NCBI RefSeq assembly: GCF_040807025.1
Contig: NC_090982.1
Location: 53,117,112-53,181,111 of the forward strand
Source of the DNA: Struthio camelus
Lineage: Eukaryota; Chordata; Aves; Struthioniformes; Struthionidae
Direction: 5' to 3'
DNA: 64,000 nucleotides
Positions within the stretch are counted from its first letter, which is position 1, and each line of letters begins with the position of its first letter. A program made the translations under genes and the position numbers. The notes beneath the pieces are model-generated. The model saw only the letters and a program-made list of their open reading frames with translations. It made no database searches and had not been told where the DNA came from. Positions 13,442 through 28,700 of the stretch are shown here, one piece after another.

Positions 13442-13719
13442 TTAGTTTTCCCTTTGACTGAGCCACTTGTCAATTGCATCCTCATATTTTTTCGGTTCCT
13501 TTAACCAGTCTTGATGCCACCTGAGGTTGGCAATAACATTTGAGTAATTCTGACCCAGACTTTGTTTCCAACTGATAAATTGTCTCTTGTTATACTCCTG
13601 AACAGAAGAAGAAACTTTTGGATAGTTTACTACAGAATGAAGTATTTTGTCCAAGGAATGCGCAACTACTGGGAATTTCATGGCAACATTTTTTAGCTCA
13701 TCTGGATCAGTAGAAAGGT
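13442..13719 (-). CDS. ARSK: ARSK coding exon 8 and stop (residues 447-538)
   Basis: It starts DLSTDPDELKNVAMKFP after a ttgttccag acceptor and contains SLGQNYSNVIANLRWHQDW. It ends at a TAA (13444-13442). It is separated from exon 7 by an 86-bp intron. Confidence 0.95.
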
Positions 13720-16700
13720 CTGGAACAAACATGAAGTCAGTTAAGAGCCAATTTACATTTAGGCAAATCAATCAATCCATCGGGACATAAAGAGTTACAA
13801 CATACCAAAAAGTTGTGGAAGTACTGAATGGCCATCTGAGTATGTGATATACTTCCATTTGTCAGTTCGGAGCATGTAAGTGGAAGAATTCACATTGCAG
13901 CCATGGAACTCACTCAATATCCACGGGGGCCGAGGCCTCCTAGACAACACTTCATTTTCTGCCATTTCAAATAACAGTGGTGTAAGAGAATATCCACTGA
14001 GGTTCTGCGGGACAGGAATTCTTGCTATATCTAAGCAAAGATAAACAGAGTCAAAATGCTAGTACAGTTACCTTGATTAAAAGAGATCAATGGAATATTA
14101 CAGGCGTTTGAACAGCAATTCTGCTGCAGTAATAACACATGCATTTCTATTTATTCTTCCTGTGTAACACAGGAACCTGAAGATCTGTGAATAATCCTGG
14201 CATAACCATTACTTTGCTAATAAGCGTGCTAAGCTCTTGTCTAGCATTCTTCAGCAGTGTATAACAAAACACTCTACAAAAAGTGGTGATTATAGTTATC
14301 ACCATCTTCCAGGTAGGGAAACTGAGGAACAGGGCCACTTGCTTCTCTGGTAGGGCTGGAAATAAAGATGCTGTCAGAGGTGATACCAGTACAGTGCACA
14401 TATGGAAAACACTGTAGATTACATTACAGCCTACTAGATGGCCCTCGGAAGATGCTCTAACATGGATAGGCCCCTGTATCAACTTACATGGCAAATGTCT
14501 TTCGCTCCCAAAGATCAGGTCAATATCAGAAGTTTGCAAAGATGCTTCAGAGATGTTCTGGAAAGCATAGTGGAGAATCCCACCCATGTTACATAAACTT
14601 TGGTGCTTCCTAAAAATGGAGTATGAAAGTACTGCTATTTTTAAATCACCCTTCTGAACATAGCATTTAGTCATTCAAAATTTTCTGTTTCACAGATGAC
14701 TGTGGTAGTATTTTATCTCCTGTTCTATGAGGGGTCGTTACTTCATTTCTTACAATGATATCCAAGTGCATATAGATTGCCCATAGGTGACTTTTTCCTT
14801 TTAGCAGTGCCTATCTTCCTCCTTCTCCTCTGTTTTGTTTCTACAGCATATACAGCTGTCATTAATCTGTAGCTCTTGCTCTAGTAAATAAAAAGACTTT
14901 AAGGCTGCATTTGAGTTCGCAGGAGGAGGACCTATAACATATAAACCCACTAGCTTCCAGTGCATTGGCTAAAAACCTTGAACAAATACATAGCAAGTTT
15001 GAACAAATGCAAAAGGGATATGTGCCTTCCTCTTCTGGCATCCGTGATACCGTAATGGTATCAATTGCGGTCACCACATTTTTCAAACGCAAAGAATTTT
15101 CCAGGCTGCTATCTTCCATAGCTCCAGCTTTTCCAGTGGAGCTCCAAAACAACTTCCATAAAGACCAACAAAACCAGGGCTATCTGGAGGAAAGGTCATG
15201 CTATGTCCTGCTAACAGATGGAAGTGCCGAAGCACTCCTGGATGAATCATCTATATCACACAGATTCTGCTGGGATCACAAACATCTGTACTACATTTTG
15301 TATGGGGTGCAGCTAACCTCAAGTTCAGTAAGGGAGGGAGTATTCCGCAAAGCCATTGGACAGTGTCTTAGGAGCGAATGGTGCCTTGAGACAATGCAAA
15401 GCAAAGGGATTACGTTTATCACAAACAAAAACTTGCAGTCTGTTTCCTCACTAGCGAGCGTTAGCATGCTTCTTGAAGGGTTAATATTTGACAGAGATGA
15501 CTTTTCATGTTTTCTTGTTCACCTTGATTTATGTGCCCTTTTTTTGACATTCAGATTACAGGAAGAGGGAACTGATAGAACAGAAGGAAAGAACGTGCAG
15601 CGTTTTAGGAGAACAAAAAAGAAAAAGAGACAAAAAGGAAGGGTAGTAAATCACTTGATCAAATATGTTACTTGGCAAAGAGGCACAAGTAAGAAGAAAG
15701 GTTTTCACTCTTTAATTGTGATACCAACAGCTTATATAAAGGCCATATCTGTGGCACATTCCTTTATATACAGGTCCCATCTCGGAATTTGGAACAGAGA
15801 AAGAAAGCCAGTCAGGTATAGGCTATTTTCAACTGGCCAGCTGGTTTGAAAGTTTTGAGGAGAGGCAGGCAGATACATTTATTTATTTATTTACAGGAAA
15901 GAGCTTGAAAGAGGATTTCTAAAATATGTCTGATTGGTTTTTATCTTATAAATACAAGAAAGATTTTTAACAAATAATTCTATATATAGTCAGTCTCTGT
16001 AATTGTGCTGATGATATTAACAGTGATAAGGAACATCTTCAGCTCCTTTACTTAATTCCTATATCCACTTTTTGCATTTTATATTAATCTGAATGCACGT
16101 TCCTCAGATGAAATGTTGTTTCCTATTGTGTTAGGACTTCTAGCTTGCTTCAGAAAGTGGAGACCTAATTCTGACTGTAATACAAATGCACAATAATAAT
16201 TAGTAACTAAAAAAACTTCAATTCCATTTGTAATGATGTGACTCACCAAGCATAGTAGGATAAATATCCACAAGCGATACCATATTTGATATTTGCTGCT
16301 GCTGTTTGATGCCTGGCCCCATAACTAAGAGAGGAACATGGGAACTTCCTTCATACATGCTCATTTTATAGAACTGCCGGTGTTCCATAGCAAGTTCTCC
16401 ATGATCTGCAGTGAATATGATTATTGTTCTTTTAAGAAGCCCAGTATCTCTAAGAGCTGAAATAATCTCACCTGCAGCAAAAAAAAGATATTGAAAAAAT
16501 GTGTTCAAAATATTCCTTTAAACTTCTGTACCTGCAGAGCAGCATATAAACTCTGGAGGATCCTGTTCAAAGGCCTTGAAACTCCTCTCTCTGCCACAGA
16601 AGGCAGAGCCCAAGGACTCCAGTCCAGAACAACATATAGGAGTAAATGAGGTTGCAGGGGTCTGCCTCTTGGTGAACTGCGGAGGGAACTGGAACAACAG

Positions 16701-19700
16701 CCGTAAAAATTTCAAAGGGCTAGGATGTACCAGAGGATGAGATGCATTTTTGCTACAGGAACCTTCGGATAATTTCCATCATAACTAATAATAGATAGTT
16801 AATGCAACTGAAGTAAAATAGAGCAGCAGAAGTCATGATACTAGATTTAGCATGACAGACTTCTGAGGGTCCTTGCACCTTATCAGTGGGTGTCTCCCTT
16901 TCCTGTGCCTAATTCCCCACAGGAGTCCTTACACTTACACACAAGGAAGGTAGGGCCAGGATCAGTGAAATCTATAATTAAGCAAAACACTTACACATCT
17001 TCAATGTTAATTCACTGAGACGATTCTTGTTTAAAGAGACTAACTACAAACTTAAAATACATCACTGGATCAAATCCTAGTACAGAGTTACTCTGAAACA
17101 TCTTCATTCCCTTAAGCCTGCCAGGCCCCTGTTGATCTCTTTTCTTTCACAAACGCAATAGATTAATCCTGTGCATCTTTAAAAAAAAATTACTTAATTA
17201 TTCTAACATTGCTAAAAAGATTAGCTTATTTATTCATGAATTTCATATTAGAATGCAAATAAATTCTTGTTCTTTTACTGTCACTTCTCAGAAAACTAAG
17301 AAATAAAACACTGTGAATTAAGACCAATTTGCATTGTAATTTTTATGTAAGTAGACCTTACAACAAACCAGAAAGAATTCTGAATGCTTAATTAATTTTT
17401 TTTCCTTTTCAATTTTCACTAATATGCTGGTATACCCTAATATAGAAGGCTTGCAAAGCTCACTGTATTGTTTAATCCAGGAGTAGCAGTTGTCATCCAT
17501 TCCATGATCAATCTCTGCATATGACATCCGTCTCCACGGAAACTGCCTGGGTCCCCAAACTTATGTTTCTTTCCAGCTTTTTTTTTTTTTTTCTTGTTAG
17601 TACTTTTCAGCCTGCCCTGAATTCACATAGCGTGAAAAGCTATCCAGTTATTTATCATATAAATTGATTAAGCAATATCTAGAGTGACTTATTCCCAGAT
17701 CTGAACTGTTCTTTTCAAAAGACCCGCCATAACAACATTTTCTTAAAACAAAACAAAAAACCCCACTGTATTATGAAACATGACCTACCAAGCATGGCAT
17801 CTGTCTCTGCACACATAGCATAATAAAATGCTCTAATATTTCTCACTTCTTCCTTTGTAAACTCTCCTGTGCAATTCTTAGTATAAGATGAATAATAGTC
17901 TACTGGATGCATCTCTGAAAGAGAAGACCACTTGGGAATTTTAATAGCTTCATATGTTACCTAAAAATAAGTGAAAATTAAATTACTTTAGGAAGTGAAC
18001 TTTTTTTTTTTTTTTTTAAACAAACACATTTAAATTAAAAACTTTACAGTATAAATTAACAGTACTCAAGTTCTGGTCCAGGAAACACCAGCTGCTTATC
18101 TGTTACATGGTACTGCTACCTCCTCCGTACTTTTCCTGTCTTTTCACAGGTCATTTAGTTAGACAGGAGGACTATAAAAATCAGTTAGAAACTAAGGCTA
18201 GGAGCCCAAAATATGTGCTTTGTCAGCTGATATCTTTTTTGAGAGAGAGAGATACTGCAGAACAACTTTCTAGAACTGTACTCTAGAGTAATTACAGAAG
18301 TATTGGCAAAGTGCCTCATTAAAGGATAACTATGAGCCATATGTATCAAAAAGACTGGATGCTATAGGAGCCTATAGAGCAATATGGAAATTTACTGGGA
18401 AGGTCTCCAGAAGAGTGGGTGACAAGTCTCGGTATCTTAATAAAAAGAATTCACTAGGGTAGTCCAATTTTGCAACACAACTCTGTTTCTAAAGATGTCA
18501 AGGTATTTGGTTATAAAGAAGAGGTGTAAAATCAGTTTGAAACTGAAAAATAAGAGCCAGTCAATCACATGTGATGCTAGATTTGTATATTCAAACTGTC
18601 ATTTACACAGAGTTTGCGTGCTTAAGTACCAGCTTTAGCGTTTCAAATTATTACGCATATATTTTGCCGAGGCAGTCACACTTGTAAGCATTCTCTTAAG
18701 TATATAAAGTGCTGCATTTAACGGAGCTAATTACTTCTAATTTGCAGATTTAAAGTACAGATTACTACAAAGCAGAAAAGAATGTAATCCTAACATGGAA
18801 AATTTTGACTTTATTTAATAATAGAAGCACACCTGTTGTTCTCTAAAAAATATTCTCTAACAATCAGAGCTGAAGCCAAGATTATGACGATGCAGAAGCA
18901 AGTTCTGATAAACAAGCAAATCAAAGACACTAGATATTTTTCCTTTAAGGTACTGAAAAACTCAACAGGTTGTGTCAAGACATGTACAGAAGAGTATTTA
19001 CAGCAGTGTGCAATATAATCCAAAAAGATACACTAACAATACTTTTTCTGTGTTTTAATGACAATATTACAGGAAAGATATTTCACAGGCCCTAATGATG
19101 TTAGATGCTAAAATTACTCATACTGCAGTGAGATATGCTGACTGAACGTGTACATCTAATACCAGAGAGGGAGAGACTGCATGAAGCTTCCACTTGATCT
19201 GCTTCATGCCAGTGGGAAAGCTGTGATTTCAGAAGTGAGAATTCAGAAGCAGAAAGAGCTCTCCAGGCTCCAGCTGCTCCTGCAGTTGGTGACCAAAGTC
19301 TCCCTCACGACTTTCTTGCCTATCACATGACCAAGTTACACATCCGTAGAGAGCGCACGTTTTAACCCAGACACGGTAAAGACAGCACTACTTGCTCTTC
19401 AGAGATTATATAGTCAATTCTCCTTTATCCCTGGGAAACGTGATGCTAGCATACCCCATGTAGTAGAAGATACAGAATAATATGCTTAGACCTCAGATAA
19501 AGATTCCCACTCATATCATCAGTTTGGTCCTGAGTCCTGCAGGACTTCTCACTGGCACTCCCGCACCAAGGCTGATTTCACATGCAGCAGCTCAGGTGTC
19601 TGGGCAGCGCATGCCCAGGGCTGCGGGCATAGCTCCATGCTTGGGTTGGCCCCATGCGTGCACAGCACTTCTCCCTAATCAAATAACTAAGACACTTAAT

Positions 19701-22700
19701 GTCCACTTGGCTCTGTGCAGCACAAAAGTAATCAGATCCAAGTGGGCCCTAAAAACATTACATCCTCATTTACTGGTGTGACACTTAAACCCTTGCTGAG
19801 CCGAACTTGGATTTGCCGAAAGGCAGCTCGGATCTCTGTGTTTCTGGTATGGATAATTAAGAGCTGTCTGGACAGCCATCTGCATAGTGTGTAGCTCTCT
19901 GCAGCATGATCCCTTTGACTGCATTGGGCCTTATTCCAATACCTACAAAGCCCTACCTTCCACAACAGTCAGTCTTCTCTCTTGAGTGACCCAAAAGGCA
20001 CATGAAGTCACCTAAAGAGCTGGCAAGACAGCAAGAGTTGAAGTACCCACAACACAGTAATAAAAACCAACTTTACAATACTCAAAATAGATATACCAAA
20101 GCCAAAGTTTCCTTAGGGCCTATAGGAAACTGGCTACAAGAAGAAATCAAGCAAGATGAAGTGACAGCAGACAACTGCTTCAGACATCCTCCCATCACTG
20201 AAGGTCCTTGGACACATTGAGTCACGTTTTAGATTCCTCAAGTGGTATTTATTAGCTGCTCAAGTTGTAACGGCAGCAAAAAGTGTCCACCTCCAGCCAT
20301 GACTGGTCAGAAGGCTGAACCCTTCCTTTCCTATCGGACTAGTATCTAGTTTTAAGGATTCATGAAATGGTAATCCCTATGCTTGCTTGTTGTAACTCAT
20401 ATCTAGGAAGAAAGCCACATGCCCTGAAAAGGTGCCAGCTGGTACAAAACGTAGCAGACCATCTGCTTAGCAACACAGGGTTTCATAAACATACCATGTT
20501 GATACTCCACTCTTTGTTAGGTCCCCAGTAAACATATGATTTAATTCAAGTTCTTCATCCTTGCACTCAAATTTCTCCGTGAAATTGATCTTTGTTATTT
20601 TCAAAGATTGCTTCTCACAAAAGAGATCGATTCTAGTAGAATCGGCAAATGGTCAATAAATGGTACTATGTGCTTCGTGTAACTGAGCACGTACACGTAG
20701 TGGTGGAACGGACATCAAGGAACCAGGAAGTTCAAGTACCTGACCTGGATTAAGTTTGACAAACACTTGCCAGAGACCTTGTTGCTAATCTGTTCTAAAA
20801 CCCACTGAAAGAAGATACTACCACTTCCCGAGAAACCTCTGTCCTAGCAGTTAGCACCTAGGAAGTTTTCCTTAATATCCAACCTGGACCTTGCTTTTGG
20901 CAAAAAAAGATGATTCTTTCCTGCTCTTTCTCTCCCCACAAACATCTGACCATTTCTAGAATAAAAGAATCCAAATCTTTTAACCTTAACTTGCATATCC
21001 CTTTTACTAAATCTCTGCATTTTTGTTGCACTTACATAAATAGATATTGCAGTTCCTCACAGACAAAAGGCCAACAAAGTTATATAAACTACGTATGTTT
21101 TTGGAAGTAAGTGTAAAGTCTTTTCAAATTTAATTCTCAGTTCTTCAGCTACAGAAAATCTTAATGCCTTTTATGCAGTGAAAGCTGTGGTAATCTATTT
21201 ATAGTTTTGTGACAGATAAGAGCACCTGGAGACCACACAAGAGACAGATTAAAAGTGTTTAGTTCTTCTTTGGGATGGAATGGTATCTGTTGGCTTTGCA
21301 CACATTAAAATAATGGGACTTTTCTGCATTCTAAAAAAAATGGAAAGAGCTAGAGTAGCGAGGAAAGCAGTTAACAGAAGAGATAGACTTAAACTGCATT
21401 ACTGCTTTAAGTTCTAGCTTAATAGTCTAGGCAAAGTTAATCTCTCACTGTAAAAATCAGACTGATTTCATGTAACATCATTTAAAACAAGCAACGTATG
21501 GAATATGTTATAAACAATGAACTTGAGACCATTACTGGGTATAGTAACTACTCCATAGTTTAACAGATAGTTTAATATATATTTCAAGGCATTGAACCAA
21601 AAATTTCTTTACTGAATCAGTGACTACTGCCAAAAGACCTTTTCTTTTCCCCATAACCAACAGAAATTCTTCACTTCTATTTGTTCTATCTTAAACTGGA
21701 AATCTAATTTCTCATCCAAATATTTCTTACAGTTCACTGAAATATGAAAATTAAGTGTGACCTGAAAAACTGTTATCCTGTGACAAATAAAATAACTTTC
21801 ACAATACAGTTATAAATGAATTTATACTAAATTCCATCTTCACATACCTTTTCAAGCCAATAGGGAGATGTTAAAAATGTAGAGGATCCAAAATTTTCTC
21901 CTGTAGAGGGTGACGGATATGGATGCGGTAAATTTAATCCCAAGTAAAGAGCAAACGGTTGAGTGAAGTTAATGGCTTCCTCCCTTATCCAATTTACTGC
22001 TTTATCAGTGTTCTGCCAATCTGCTTCCATCACTCTCACATGCGTCTTATTACCGCTAAGATTGACCATGGGTCTCCCTTCTTGTCGGAGCAAGAAGTCA
22101 ACGTCCCTGGTCCAGGCCTCCACACGGTTACTAAAAACATATATGCAAGATACATATTAAGTGGAAAGTGTTTTCTTCTCTTTTCCTCCAAGTAAAAAGA
22201 GTTAAGGACTCCTGATGAACTTGTCCTACATTTGTAGCTGCGTTCTGTTTGTAACTTCTAGATAAAGGAAATCATTACTACGTTAACCGATAGTTATTGC
22301 ATATTTATAGCTGTAGTCATTTTTTTCTGCTTCTGAATCGTCTTTCTTTTTTACAATAACTTCACGTCAGAATGGTTCATCTTCCCACCTCTGCAAGATA
22401 ACATTCAGAAACAGCACCTGCATCTTGTTGACCTCGCTCTACATTTTGCCATTGATTCATATGCCATTTATACGGTAAATGGGGCCTTGGATTTTTGTTA
22501 TTCAAAAAAGTCCTTTGGGAAGTAACCTGCCTGGAGTAGCTGCCTTTAGAAGCAAGGTTTGTTTTTTGGATTGTACTTTTACAGCTTTTTTAAACACTAA
22601 CACTTAAGACAAAAATCCCCTAGAGTGATTTATCCTGTACAATTCCTTTTGATGTAGTTGATAAATACTATCAAGAATAGGGAATAACGGAGGAAAAAAG

Positions 22701-25700
22701 GCTTTAGGGAGAAAGGAAGGGGAAGAAAAAAGACACCACTTTAATGATAAAATATTTTTGGAACAGATTTTCTAATATCATTACAACTGTTGCCTCTCTG
22801 AAACACTCAGAAATCTGAGCAGCAGATGTCCTTGTTTCTTTGCCAGACTGAATAACACCAAAACTGTCATAAACAAAGGTTGGAAAGAAAAATTCCATTT
22901 AAAATCTCTACTAATCTTCACGTTGTTCATGGTAATTTTAATATTACCATAGAAATGATAAAAGAAAACATGCATTTGCTCAAAATTTGATCATGTACTT
23001 TCATTAGAACACATCATTATCAATATTTAAAGAACATCAAAACGCTTTCATACTCCTAAGAATTTTATCTGTATAATTTTTATCTTCCAGAAAAACTACT
23101 AAGATTATCTGTAATAACAAAAAATATTGTATTGTTTTAAAGCATCATTTAGATTTACATGTGCTTTCAAGAAAAAAAGGCTTAATCAAATTACTCAGAA
23201 CAAATTCAATTAGCTAGATCACCTACAGAGAAATATATATATTTGATAAATATAAAAATCAGAAGACAGTAAAGGCTTATGCGTGTATAATTGCATCTAA
23301 TGTCATAATGTTTATTTATACAGAAAAATACATTATTTAGGCCACAGACCTGTCTGACCATCCACTCAGAGTGAGGTTAGGACCAAGCTAAAAAAAGAAA
23401 AATGCAAACCAAAAAAATCCCTCAGGCCATTTCCCCATTCCAGCGCAACACAGATGATGTCTTAACACATCCAAGAGGAAAAGGTATCCTCTGGCAGAGG
23501 AGGAGAAAAAGATATAGTGTAATACAGGTCTTCAAAAGACTAGGTGGAAAGGGGGAAACAAAGGGGCAGTATTAAATTCAACTTTGAATTTAAACAGAAA
23601 GAGGAAGGACCAGACAGGTAATTATTTAAAATCTTCAAAACTGAATCCCAACTCTAATGAAGAGGGATCATATCTCCTTTGCTAGTAGACAGTACTCTAA
23701 AGATAACAAGCATAGAACAGATAAAGCCAGTAAGAAATAAAGGATGGGAAAATGACAATTTTAAACAACAAAGATAAAGCTTAATGAATTACTATTATTA
23801 TTAATCTAAGTGAAAATAATCATATGCTAGTCAATACCTGTATTTATTTTAAATCTTCCACGAAGACAGCCACTAACATTCAAAAAGACAAACGGAGTCT
23901 TTTTGACAGATAGGCAGCAGAGGCTTCACATATTCAACAGCAAGGAGGCTGATGATTTAGACCTTTCTTTGTATGTATATAAGTATGCATATTTGTACGT
24001 ATTCCTTTGTAAGTATGTCCTGGCAGCCATTTTCCTCAAATCTGATTAATCATGCAGCTATGATTAATCATTGGACGAATAAGTCACATTCAAATAGATA
24101 CTTAGTATATTTCATTATGTATTTCTCTTTTTAAGATATGTAAACTTCCATATCCAAAGGGAGGATTTATTTGTCTTTGCAATGCACTATTTGCCAGAGC
24201 TTAGGAAAGAACAAAATCTATTTATGCCATACAGCTTAACAACTTAATATCGCAGCAGAGAAAGTTAACCATTCTTTTTTTATTAGGTAAATATCTACGT
24301 GAGGGTGTGGGAGCAGTGTTTTTTGTTGTTTAAGCAAAATTCACTTAAGAGTTAAATTTCTAAAGAGATAATACTGCCCACTGTGTCTTGTCAAATCACT
24401 TTTTTTGGAACTAGCTGGTCTCCACCGAACCTAGCATTCATCTCACGCTAGCTGAACTGTTCTATCTCCCTTCACTAGTCTCCATTTTAACAAGAAATTA
24501 AAGCAGCAGGACACTTCTAATTATTTCAACAACAAACAGAAACCTTCATTACAACTCTGCTACACTATCTATAGGTTACTTAATTGGCTACTTAGGATTT
24601 TTAATGTCTGCATAGATGCCAGGCTAGGAATGAGATGTACATTTTCTCTAACTGAGGAATTTTATTTGCAGCTTTTATTTTTTAAATGAAAGAAAAATGT
24701 GTAAGCTCCCATTTTCTTATTCCTTGTGTAGGCAAAGAAAGGCTGACTAACCATGTATTTGTTTTAGTTTACTCTTAACCTCCACTCACGTTTATTCAAC
24801 TAACAATAAGGGCTTGATCTTGTTAAGTACAGATCTCAAAATCCCACTGAAAGGAAAGCTAAAAAAAAAAAAAATTAGGACCACTATAGTATAACGACCT
24901 AAGACAAAAGATGGTTAAAAAACTGCAACACCATATACTTCACAGTATCTTTCCGTTACCTTTGAAGTGTCTATGAATTCAGCCTCATGAGATTAAGAAC
25001 TATGCGATCACATTACGTGATTACATGGCTACATCATAATTGCAGCTTTCATTTAATAGAAAAAGTTGACTCTTGAAAGTAATAAAAGCCCATGAGTTTT
25101 ATTATATGACTGGAATTTGAACGATGTCACAATACTTACCTAAGCCTGCACAAAATTTGGAAGAACTTTTACTATGGATATGAACTTTCCTGTACATTGC
25201 TAGAGGATGTCGACATCCATATCCATTGCTTGTGGGACTCAAACCCCATCACTACAGCAGATAAATCTATAGGTTGCAGAGTGAGAACGGTCATGACTCC
25301 ATTGATATTGATGCTGCTACAGTTTTGCAGAACCTTGAATGGGCTTAATCTGTTTCTCAATCTGTAGTGATTTGTAACAAAAATATTAAGATTGGTATGA
25401 ACAAAAACATGCAAGTATGAAAGTGCTAGAAGAAATAAGTATGACAGCAAGGTAAAGCAATGACATGCATCAGGAACCACAGACATGAACGACAGCAGTA
25501 AAACAGGTAAGCGCTGAGGAAGGTGCTGTCGGCACTGAGACCTCAGTGCAGATGACCTATCAGCAGAACTTGCACTCCAATAACAGAATGGCAAGAAGGC
25601 TATAGTGCACCAAACTTGCCGTTCCTCTTCCTGTTATTCCAACAAGAAAAGAGAATACAATCAGAAACCCACAATGAGGAAACAAAAGGGGCTACAACCT

Positions 25701-28700
25701 TGCCTAAAGTTTCTGAAGCCTGAGGTAAGAAAGATTTCGAGGCAAAATATCACGCTATAGCAACCTATGCCAAAAAAACCCAAATCACTTCCTCATTGCT
25801 GATCAGCAAGGTATCAGGAAACACACCAAGACCTCATCAGATGGGATCCCTTGTCCTATCACATGCAAGTAATCTTGTTCACACTTCCTGGACACACATC
25901 TTGGCTTTTCTGAGTATGTAGGCGAGTATGAGATTGTGAGTGGGCAAAGTCTACTAACTTAGAAAGTTAAACAACACAAAGATTACCTTCCTCTTCTGTA
26001 TAGTCTCGCATTAAGGTTTTTTTTTTTTAATTTATTGCAGTAAAATAAAATTTTGCTGAGTACCAAGGACTACATATATTTTTTCCACTTTGCACTCCCC
26101 ACGCAAGAGACTTTGCACTGAAGCGAGAATCCTTCTATATTTTTCAGGTCAGACAAATGAAAGGAAGGTTTTCGGAATCCAGATATTTATGTGTGACCAA
26201 CCTTTTCTTCAGTGCCACCTTTGTTTTCTTGTACTCATTTGAATAGCCAGGACATTCTGGAATTATTTAGAGCTGCTCTTCTTTAAACCTGGAGTGACTT
26301 AAGATTAGAGACAAACATTTCAAAGTTATGACATTTCTTCTATCTCAGTGAAGAGCAGGGTGAGTGTATGCTATACCATTTAGACAACATAAGATTTTCT
26401 CCGCGCAAGAGAGAAGTGGAAGGGTCTGTAGAGTAATGCAGATAATTTTCATTTTTCAGAGTAATTTTTATTTACTGAAAAACTGTTCTAAAAATGCCTA
26501 AGAATGATGCACCCACAGAACCACTTCCGTCTTGCATTACTAAAAGTTCAAAATCTTTGCTTTCTCAAAGAACAGTTCTTCACAATGTACTGTGAGGTGC
26601 CTGTCACAGATCAACCACACTCTTCTAAACAGCACAAATTCCTGGGGCATTTACAACAAGCCATCTTTAGCCTACAAGAACGCAAACATCTATCGTTCAT
26701 ATAAGCAAACACCACGAATCCAAATAATATTATAAGCAGATGACTTTTAGCATGTTGTATATTTAATTGTATATTTTCTTACTGATAAAGAGAAGCGTTA
26801 AGGAAAACGCAGTCTTCAAATAAGATTCTAAAGCAAAAAATCTGAGGTAGAACACTCATCTATTCATAGCTTAGATGGCAAACTATTAAGAAGAGGTGTA
26901 GACAGAGACAACAGAGAAGCATTAGTAGTACTTAAATATATACACTGTTTAGTAAAGGAAATAAACATGAACATCATAAGCTTTTGCTGCAAGTCTATAC
27001 TTGAATAATCCCTTATTTCCAGTATAGAACTGACACTTGGGGACGAGGGGAGTTTTTCCTTCTTTTTTAGCCAACTGAAGCTGGGGAATTTTTATTAATT
27101 TAGGCAGCTAATTTTCTTCTTAAGTGAGTAATATTTATAATGTACTTCGTCGATGAAAAGCAGTCTGTAAATGCTACATACTACTAATTATTAATGTGTC
27201 CTTTCAACTTCTGATTGTTCATTGTAGTTGTGGAAGGGAGGAAATTATAAACTAATCTGAAGGCACCACCAGCCTAATACCAAAGAAGGTACCCAAATGG
27301 TCACATCATTAATATTTCAACAATAGACATCATTATTAATAAGAGAAATAGTGCATCTTCCAAAAACAGCTGTACAGAAGGAAGCCACTATATTTTGTCC
27401 CAACTACCTAGACATATTATGCTTATTACTTTTTGAACATAATGCAATTGGTCCCTAAAGGTTTAGATAATTTTCATAAATTGCTTTCATTGTAGTCTTA
27501 TGTTAAAAAAAAATTTACAGTATTAGAGGTTCAGTGCGAGTCTATAAAAATATATAGCCTTAAAAAAAACCCTCCAATGTTTTGTGATTCTAGATTTAAC
27601 GCTCAAATATTATTAAACATTTTTTCTGTTCTGCTTTTCCTACACTGCTAATTTAATCAAGCCAAGAAGTCTCAAGGAAAGGCAAAAATAGCTTCTGCGT
27701 TTCCTTTGGGAGCAATATCAGTGATCAAACATAACCTTCTTTCGTGTTGGGCAAAACCAAAATTTTGATCTTCATCTTCCAGATAAAAGCAAAAGACACA
27801 GCGCATCTGCATGAGATATGCTTGCTTCTGCATAAAGTTGCAGGACAGAGCCTTGCTAGGTTCCTAACACAATCCTCTTTTAAATAAAAGCTACTACCAT
27901 TTCAATCAGAGACAGAAGCCACTTGCCAGACTATTAAATGATTTATTCATTCCTGCCCCTACCATAACATGACAATTTATCTAATTACCTCACTGAATGA
28001 TGTCCAGAAGTATAGTCCAATTTCCCATACTTCTGTGTGTGGTAGCCATGCTTCTGCATGAGATCCATCCACGTTACATAATCTGGATCTAGGCCTTTGA
28101 AGTTATTCCAAGATTCAGTTAAATGAGTGAAAAGACCACTCCACATAGCTGGAAAAAAAAAAAAGATTTTTTTTGTAGAGTAACTGGTACTTTCCATCTA
28201 AAAATAAGATGAAATGAGATGAATATACTTCAGAATGGCAACCTTCTTGTTATTGTAAAGGTAAAAAGTTTACACTGTAAGCCAATAGACAGGAAATATA
28301 AATTTCTCATCTCCTGAATCTTATTTTCATCATCAATATGAGTAACAAATAACATTATTAATCTCCAGAAGCCTCAATCAAGGAACAAGGTCTCCATCTT
28401 TCTGGGTGCTAGACAGTCATTAAATCAAGCTTTTTCTCTCAATGAGGAAATATGCTTATTGATTGTAGGAAAAAAAATGCCACAGTGGTACAGATCCTGA
28501 TGAAACAGTCATGTATTTATGCTTGCCTCAGAGCATCATCTCCCCTCACTTTAGTTAGATTTTTTGTGAATTTAAATTTAAGTGTATTTGGGGAGAGAAT
28601 TAGCGTATATTGTTTTTATAAATATTATATGCTCTCAGTTTTACTATTTTTATGTAATCTGCTTCGCTGCCAAGTGTTAAAACAAAGGAAGGCCAATAAG

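Larger units (their letters stand above)
14031..16246 (-). other. ARSK intron 6
   Basis: It carries an unusually long open frame on the opposite strand (15007-15849, listed separately) and a possible MIR-like SINE core near 14290-14340. The minus-strand frame at 14147-14674 has no recognisable protein. Confidence 0.6.
17961..21847 (-). other. ARSK intron 4, contains old LINE fragments
   Basis: Apart from an L2-like fossil (about 20340-20600) and a CR1 fragment (about 20760-21010), I see no feature. Open frames at 19482-19781 and 19732-19965 lack any recognisable product. Confidence 0.6.

Noticed and set aside
14147-14674. A 175-codon minus-strand frame in ARSK intron 6, considered as an extra ARSK exon
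   Set aside because: ARSK exons 6 and 7 join perfectly in frame without it, and it overlaps a possible SINE core.
25172-25594. A 140-codon minus-strand frame in ARSK intron 3
   Set aside because: No resemblance to a known protein, no splice sites in register with ARSK, and no promoter or poly(A) context.
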